Positions 45,101-54,100 of a stretch of DNA of 64,000 nt are shown in pieces. A program made the translations under genes and the position numbers. Location: assembly GCA_947561715.1 (NCBI GenBank), contig OX387204.1:3725001-3789000 (forward strand), read 5' to 3'. Below the pieces are notes generated by a model. It worked only from the letters and a program-made list of their open reading frames with translations, was not told the origin of the DNA and ran no database searches. Source of the stretch: Ascidia mentula. Lineage: Eukaryota > Chordata > Ascidiacea > Phlebobranchia > Ascidiidae. Numbering within the stretch: position 1 is the first letter of the stretch; every line of letters begins with the position of its first letter.

Positions 45101-48100
45101 CGCCGGAAAAATCGATTTAAAACTCACGCGTCTGGCCAATGTGATTGTACTGTTTTTCTCTCTCTACTGGCCTCCAATTTAATCTGGATTATGTTTTTGG
45201 CTTTGACAGACAAGCGAGCGTCGTTCGCGGTCGGGTTTTAACACTCGACGGATCTCCACTAGTGGGAGCTCAAGTGGAGGTGACGCAACGTCCCGAATTT
45301 GGCTCCACGAAGACAAGATCGGACGGCTGGTAAGAACTATTACGCCCAATAATTGCGCAAAATAGATGTTCAAGGCACGATTTACGTTGACACGATAACA
45401 CCTTGGATTGTCAACGAATACAATTTTGGTGATTGGTACTTTATAATTTTATTGCTTTTTGTCCCGTTGCATTCCGTGTCACTGTGTGACATAAATTGCA
45501 GAATAAAATTACAAAAAATTGCAATCGTCCAAAACCAATGGAATTTGCCAAAGGTTGAGAAATTCCCCAAATTAACTGTGTAACTCTTCAACCAGGTACG
45601 ACATTCTCGTAAACGGCGGGGGTTCGTTGACTCTTTCCATTCGCCGCGACAGCTTCGTGCGAACCACCCTAACCGTGTTCGCGCCCTGGAATGATTACGT
45701 CATCGCTCCTACAGCAACCATGCGCACACCGAGTCAGCCCAACTCGCTTGAGTACGAAACAAACGAGTGCGATACGAGTCTACTGGCCCAGCCGAGTGCT
45801 GCCGTACTCGTAAGCAGTGTTCGGTCTTACTCGGCCGCCCAGTGCTCCGAAAGAGGAACGGTGATTCCTGAAGCACAGGTACATGGTTTTATATATATAT
45901 ATACATGGGCATTTCTCTCCAAAATGGTATTGTAGCTTGGCAAATAGTTGCCCGATTAAAAATCATTTTCTAGGCTATTGCGCTAATTTCATTACGACCT
46001 AATAGCATTTAGGCCAAGTCACATCACCTCTCGTCATTGTTTTTGTATTGTTTCAGGCGATCCGACATTCGATCAATCTTCCGGGCACTGAAACGTCCCT
46101 TGTGTATCTGAGCAGCCGCGCTCCAGGTTATCAGTCGATCTTAACCCTATCACTCGTGGACGGGGAAAAACCTGCAAATCTCCTCCAAATCCACCTCTCC
46201 ATCTCCGTTCAAGGCCGCTTGTTCGAAAAGAAATTTGAAGCCGAGTCTGATCTACAATATACTTATGAGTGGCCTAGAACCGATGCATACGGTCGTTCGG
46301 TGTACGGGACAGTCAAAGCAAAAGGTAAGTGTTGTTGCATAATAGATTCGGAGTAAGGGTAATTATTTTCAAGTTGTCAAGGAGTTTGGAGGTTGTCGCA
46401 TAACTAACTGTCTATATTAAAGGAAATGATTAAGTTATTAACTTCTGTACAAACAGATACGACTGCTTTGGGATAAATAATATTGTTGAACACTAATTAC
46501 GGATTTACTCATAATTCTGAGCATGAAGAAACTGCCCAACATTAATAAAACATGTCACTGTTTACAGCAGTAGGGGTCATTCTCTTCATCCTTAGTAATA
46601 ATGTTGAGTAATTGTAAAAGTTTGTTATGAGTGGTAAAGCACAATACAATTAAAAAATATTAAAAAATACCTATAAACAGTTCACACTTCTGTATTTGTG
46701 AGTTGCGTAATTTAGCCCACAGCGCCACACCTTCTCTTATACAATGGTCCTTGCTAATCCAGACAGATATTCTATTTGTAAACGTTGCTGCAGATTATCG
46801 CCTGAAATAGACACACCCGTTGTAACGCCGGGCCAGCTTATAACCACCCAAGATAAACTGTTTATTCACATCACCGCCTTATCCAACTCATAGGTGTCAA
46901 ATATGCCAAAAATTCATTTTTTTTCTGAACAAACATCATTTACTCCTCTGTAGTGCTGGTGGGATATGAATATGAAAGTTGTCCCGAAGTTGTGTGGAAG
47001 ACATTGATGTCCAGCGTTCAGGGTCTTCCAGCTACTGACCTGTGGTCTCTCGACGTCCACCACACTTACCATCCAGAAGCTGGGGTGGTTTACTTGGGCA
47101 ACGGCGGTGAGATGCGGCTGCTAGAGCAACCACCGATGATGTCGACAGTGATGGGAAATGGAGCCGAACGGCATCCAACTTGCCTCCGATGCAATGGTGG
47201 GTGATATTTCTGCTCGGGCGGCGAATGTTATTTTAGATGAGAAACTCTTGCCCTGGATAACGAATTATATAAACTTGTCTGAAGTTGCTATACGACCCAT
47301 GTTATTAAACGGATGTTTTGGGAATTAGTTTAGCTGTACAACTGCAGTTTCAATCAGTGGTATAACTCAGCACTGTTTGTATCTTGTAGGACCTGCCTCT
47401 AAAACCCAGCTTATGTCGCCGGTGGCATTAGCGAGCGACACATCTGGTAGCGTGTACGTTGGCGACCACGACTACATCCGCAAGATCGACCCGAACGGCA
47501 CGGCCACCAGTGTTTTTTCAACGCGCAGCGCTCCAGCAAAAGTAAGTGCTCGTTGTGAGGAATTGCTCTCACAAAGTTCAAAGCAGCATTTTTTAAACTT
47601 TTTACTGTTACGTTTCAGTACTACATGGCCGTAAGTCCGGTGCACGGTGGCGTGTTGTACTTCTCCAACCAGAACGAGCGAAGGATCTACAGACTCCGTC
47701 GCATGACCCTGCCGAAAGGTCACCAGTCACGTGACCTTGCTACCAACTCCGAAGTTGTGGTCGGGAACGGAGCTGCTTGCTATCCGCTGCAGAACGGTTA
47801 GTGCAAGCTTGTTTTTAGACCATGTATTAAATGGTTTTTCTTTTCACATAAATCTACATTCAAATTCTTTACATAATTTCATTCCATTTTATTCGTAGAT
47901 AATTGCGGTGACGATGGCCCTGCAACTTCGGCTCGACTTTCCGCGCCCAAAGGCCTGGCAGTGGACAAGAAAGGACGCCTGTACTTCGTCGACGGCACCA
48001 GGATTCGAACCCTCGACCCTATGACACGCACAGTTCAGAATTTCGCCGGAAGTCTTCTGCTTTCTGGCACACGACCCTTGCCTTGTAGTGGCACCATAAG

Positions 48101-51100
48101 CCTTGATCAGGTACCGTTTAAAAGGCACTCTTTAAAGTAATAAAGTTAGTTGCGGTCAACCATGAATACTAACTGTGGATTTTTTTTGAAGGTTGAATTC
48201 ACCTTCCCCACCGGACTAGCTATAAGCCATTTGGACGACATGCTCTATGTATTGGACGGTGATGTGGTAATTCGCATTGACGTCGCTCAGCGACAAGTCT
48301 CATTGGCTGCCGGTGTTCCAGTTCACTGCACACGTGCGGTTGCCCGGTCTCCGGATGATCGGTAGGTTTACAACCCGAATTACATTTAACAACTTTTGAT
48401 AATCGGTTTAATTGTTTGTTTGTTTTTTTGCATAGCGACGCAAGGAAAACCAGTTTGATTTCGCCCACATCAATTTCCATATCGCCGTCAGATGGCGCCC
48501 TGATCATTGCCGAGTCTGATCAGACTTTTGTGCATCGGGTCAGAAGGGTCGATCCCTACAGGTTGGTTGTTTTACGGAGTTTTTTGGGGGGGTTGAAACT
48601 TAAATAAATACAGTGACCAAGTAAATTGCTACTTATATGCATGATTTTAGACGAAGCCAACAAATCACTTTTCTTAGCATATACATGAGCGACAACATAT
48701 AAAGAATAAGAAATACTTTTTATTTACGGTTCGCCACAGTATAACAGCAAGCATGTGTCTTACAGCGGCCGTATCTCCACCATTGCTGGAGTCGATTCCA
48801 AGTGTGACTGTGCAGTACAAGAATGTCCGTGTTTTTCTGGTGACGGAAACTTCGCCCGAAGTGCAAACCTCCACAACCCTACTGCCGTAACAGCGACACC
48901 CGACGGCAGCATATACATCGCCGATCAGCTTAACATGAGGATACGGAAGGTAGTAGATTTGCAAATAAAATATCGCGTCTTCTCGTTAACCTCAATGGTA
49001 AACATTAGTAAAAGCTGGATTTTATTGGCGGCTTCAGCAATTTCTGTTATTAATTTTAAATTTGTTAACACCTCTGCTCTTCACATAGGTTGTCCACTCT
49101 CTTCCCACCCTTAACTCACGCGCCGAATACCACGTGGCAAACCCCGATTCCAACCAACTGTACGTCTTCAACCGTGACGGACGTCACGTGGAAACACGCA
49201 ACGTCATCACCGGTTCGTTGCTTTATAATTTCGCTTACACGACCAAGGGCAGGTTGCACGTGATACGGGACGTGAATGGGAACAGGCTGCAGATCGACTA
49301 CGACGCCAACGGGGTAAGAAAGATATTTCAAAAGTCCTGAGTGCTAAACTATATTAAATACAAAGTTTTTTTGTTACGTCGAATAAAAGTGTTATGTTTG
49401 TAATTGCACCAAAACATCAGTTATTTTTAATTTTGCTTGTTTTTGCAGAGGCCTTTTCAAATCGCCCTTCCCAACCGATTAAACCTCGCCTTGTCAATGA
49501 ACCGCGCTGGGGCCGTGAAAAGGATATCCCAAGGTAAATTTCTTCATCATTCTTTGTCCCCTTTTTTCGTTTCAACCGCGCGTAAAACCGATTTCTTATC
49601 AAACTTTTTCATTAGATTCCGCGACTCCAATCGCAGCTTTCACTTACCAAGGTGAAGACAGCGGTCTCATCCTTTCTAGCGTGGTTGGCCGCTACGCGTC
49701 GTCCTTCTACGTGTATGACGTGTTCGGGCGCGTCATTACCGCCGTGTCACCAACCGGCTCCATGACGTCACTTCATCGCAGTGTCAATGCAACGCGCCTC
49801 ACCGTCACCATGAAAACGGCAGCCACTTCGGCCGGTTCCACGGCGATGGGGGTTGGACGCAGAGATGTTGTGATCAGCACAGAACCTGGTTATTTGTGTG
49901 ATCTCATCACCACCACTGAAGGTATGTCGGTGTTTGTGACAATTGAGCGTGTAGGAGTGTTGGTATGAAATCAGCGGTGTAGTTGTAATAAATTTGGAAG
50001 TCCTGTCGTAAAAACAAAGTATCGCACTGCCTTGTATACATACAAAGCAGCAATTCTACACAGCAGACAGTGAAGTGTTTATGTCATGAAATCACGCTAC
50101 AGCTTCCAGTTAAGCTTGTGATCATTCAAGCCAGTTTTCCCTTTCGTTATATTTTATTGCTGTGTCCTGATTAAATGTCCCTGCACCTGATCAACACAAT
50201 AAAGTCATGTTTGACTTCGCATAGGTGCAATGGTTACCACATACAAACGATGGACGGACAACTCAATATCAGTTCACTACCTGGACGATTCCGACCTCAT
50301 GCTTGAAACCAAACCACATCCGGTACTTGGACTCACTGCACCCTTCCTCGCTAAGAGGACAATCCGGCTCCCATCTGATCCTTTGGAGAACGAGATCGTA
50401 TGGAGGACGAGAAAGGAGAAAGATGCCGGTAAGTCGTGAAAAGCTGAAATTTTTTGCTGACAAAATTCTTCATTCGTTTTGTCTAAACTACATTATGAAT
50501 GGTTTTCATGTTTTAATTACAACAATTATGTCATGAATTGTGATTAATATGTTAAAGATATTTGTACTTAAGTTGGGTATGTTGTTTCTATTTTAGGATC
50601 TGGGTCACAAAGCAGCAGTTTCCTCCTTGGAAGACGGATGGCGGTGAACGGTCGTAACGTCCTCTCTCTGGACTACTCCCGTGCTCTGAACATGGAGAAG
50701 GTTTACGACGACCACACCAAGTTCCTGCTTCGAGTGGAAGTAAGTCTTGTTTAACCACCGAAAGTTCTTGCTTGCAAATCTCAGCGCTTCAGTCTTGAAC
50801 TAACTAACTGTACTTATCACCAGCACAATGAACGGGGATTACCAACGTTATGGATGCCCAGCGGGAACACAAGCCCTGTGAACGTGACGTATGATGCTAG
50901 GGGTCACGCGAGCACGTGGCAGAGAGGACCTCTCACCGAGCATATAACGTACGATGCTACGGGCAACATGCAGAGTGTACGAACACCAGATGGCAGCACC
51001 TGGCGGTACTCGTATGGAAATAAGGTAGGGAGTAGTCGACGTTGAAACAAAACAAGATAGATTTTATTGCATCCTTGGGTTTTGTTGTCAATCAAACATC

Positions 51101-54100
51101 TTACCGCAATATCCGATTAGGTTTCAATTTACCCAAGTTGCCGTGGGTAAAACCTCTATCTAAAATGACACCGACTACTTTTTTTAAGCCTAAATAAATT
51201 GTAACTTACAGATGTCGTACTTGAGTCCTCCGCGTTCAACCGGACGCTTCACTTTTTACTACGACGGTAACAACAACCTCCGCAAACTTACTCTTCCCTC
51301 TGGTCTCACTTTCACGATTGACCGGAGGATTGGGATTGGTTTCATTCGAACCACCTTTGTCGGTGCTGACGGAGTCGATACCCTCGTACTTGACAACAAC
51401 GATCATGGACGCCCCCTGGTCGTATTCTATCCAGGTATGATACGAAGCAGTCAGGTCCTTTTTGTCGGGAATTACCTACCACGTACTTTTGTGTTTAACA
51501 AAAAAACAAAACCCAACAACTCTACGTTTGTTTTCAGGTGAAAAACGTAAGAGCGTATTCCGCTATGATGCACACGGTCACATGACTGAGGTTCTGCATG
51601 ACGGTCTACGAACTACAATGTTGCGTGATCCTCAATCCGGCGAACTGGTCTCAGTGAGCACCGCAGGCTGTACTCTTCGCTTCCACAGGAACGGACCGCT
51701 TGTGCAACGTCACACAGTGACGTCATCGACGGACGGTGGTCTCCTGGCGGTGTTTGATTATACCAGCGACGTGAATTTGCGCCTGGACAGCTTACAGGTA
51801 CAAATGGTTCATGTAGTGATTGAGCTTTTCAGATTGTTGATACATTACCTTGGGTTCGTTTTTTCCTGTCATCAAAAATACTCGAACAACTTGATGCCGT
51901 GCAAAAACGAGCCTCGATGTTTGTGCATTACTGGTTTCTGTAAAAGATTGTTTCTTACAATGGATTTTTTTCTAGTCTATGATCCACACCTATATACCAA
52001 TGAATAAACAAATTTGGGGTTGCCTTTCCTTGAGCGGTAGAGAATGTAAAAGTCGTGTCTCTTGCTTGCAGGTGAAGGTGAACGGCACCCGCTTAAACAA
52101 GGAGTATTACAGCTACGACGACGTTTCCGGCAAGCTGACAACGTTCGGTCCTTACAAAGTGATCGACAACAAGCACGCACACACTATTAGCACCGACCGC
52201 GTTACTCTGTACAAAATGTCACAGAGCAGCGGGCGAATCGACACCGTATCGCTGTTTATCCTCAGGTAATTCAGTTTGAACTGGTAATACAACCTCGTTT
52301 TTCGGGATTACGCAGGCCACACTGATTATCCTACATAAATTCAACCGAAATGTAGCTACTTGTATTTCAGTGCATACTTGTAAGTCGAACACGTCCGGTG
52401 AGCCGAGAATATCAGAAAAATACCACGTTTATGCCAAAATTAGTAGCATTCGTAATAAACCACGTAAGGTTTACTGAAGAACGTTTTGTCCTCATTGACA
52501 CTATCAGTGTTACTGCTTAACTTCCAACAGTTTCGTAACCAAAGCATGTTTTCTTTGATGACAGGGTTCCGGTGTTTAGTCTGGATATCAGTTACGATAT
52601 GGCAGGGAGGATTCGTAAACTCGAAGTAGATGGTTTGGACAAGAACACCACAAGCACTAGTTACCGCTACACCCACAGGGGAGAGCTCCAGTCGTGCTCG
52701 CTGGACGGCATAATTAGATGGAGCTACACGTACGATTCGGACGGCAAACTTTCAAAGATCGAAGAGGACAACGTGTGGACAACACTGCGAAACGACAAGC
52801 ACGGAAGGTGTGTTTTGCAAGCAGGATTCCTTTGACAATTTATGGGTTAATGTGGTACAGCGGCCTAATAGGCATGGACGTATTTATAGCAAACCGTAAT
52901 CCGTTTTTTTTTGGTTTCAGGCTTTCTTCATTTGGAGATCTGCAGTACGAATTTGACAAAGATGGTTTTCTGCAGCGCCGAGGAAACGAGCTGTTCGAAT
53001 ATGACAGCATGGGGCACCTCACCACCGCCTACAGTGACAACGCTTACGAGGTACATATTTGGACTATTTCACTAAATTCGTTCCTTTGGTTAGGACATGT
53101 GAAGTAGGACATGTAATCTTTTTTTGTTACTGCCCATAAATTTAAAAGAAAATCTTCAGTCTGTGATACTTGTCACTGTCAGCATTAGTCCTCAACAGAT
53201 TCCGTTGTTTTCCAGATCAAGTACTCGTATGACGGTTTCGGCCGACTTGCCACAAGGGTGGATGTGCGCAAAGGCGAAGTGCTTCGTTTCCTCTACGCCG
53301 ACCTTGCTAAGCCCGATAGACTCACACACACGTACAACGCTACTTCTCGTAAGTGTGAAGCTCATTTTTAAAAAGAAAATGTTGCTCAGTTCCCAAAACA
53401 TTTGTCAGAATTTGCCATTTGCTTTGCAGACCACATCACTACGTATCGATACGATGTGGAGGGTCATGTGTTTGCCATGGAACGTAGCGATGACCAGGTG
53501 TGGTCGATCGTGTGTGATCAAGTCGGATCGCCAATCGGAGTGTTTGACGGCGGACTGCAACTTGTTAAACGAATAAAGTAAGTTCAGAACCTTCAAAGTT
53601 TTTTTTAAATATTCCCTCGTACGTTGGGTGTTGTTTTTAGTACCTGGGTATAAATTGTACAATTTTCGAAATGTTTTGCACCAATGTACTTTAATGGTAA
53701 TTCATCCTACCAACGTTCGTGAAGTACTCTTAGTTTTGCCTAACTCAATGTTTCTTGCATTTCAGGTATTCACCATTTGGTCAAGTGCTTCACGATTCTG
53801 ACCCATCATTCTACGTAGCAATCGGATTTCGAGGCGGAATACATGACGTCACAACAGGACTGGTTCGATTTCCCAATCGCGATGCACTCTTGCCGTTGAA
53901 AGCGCCACAGATCACGCCCGATTCAGTTCTGGGAAGGAGCGCGAGTCGCGAGAAGAGCACGGGACAATTGCAGTACGCAGTGGATTACGACCCAATCGTG
54001 GGCCAACTGACGTCATCCAGTGTAATCCGCCTCAAAGATTTGGGTACAAAGGTCGTTCCATTCACAGCGTTTCAAGTGGTTGACCCTGTGAACCCGGTGC

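Noticed and set aside
47197-47200. Alternative donor 4 bp downstream of the exon at 46954
   Set aside because: Its use would shift the frame relative to the next exon, while the first donor keeps the conserved sequence.
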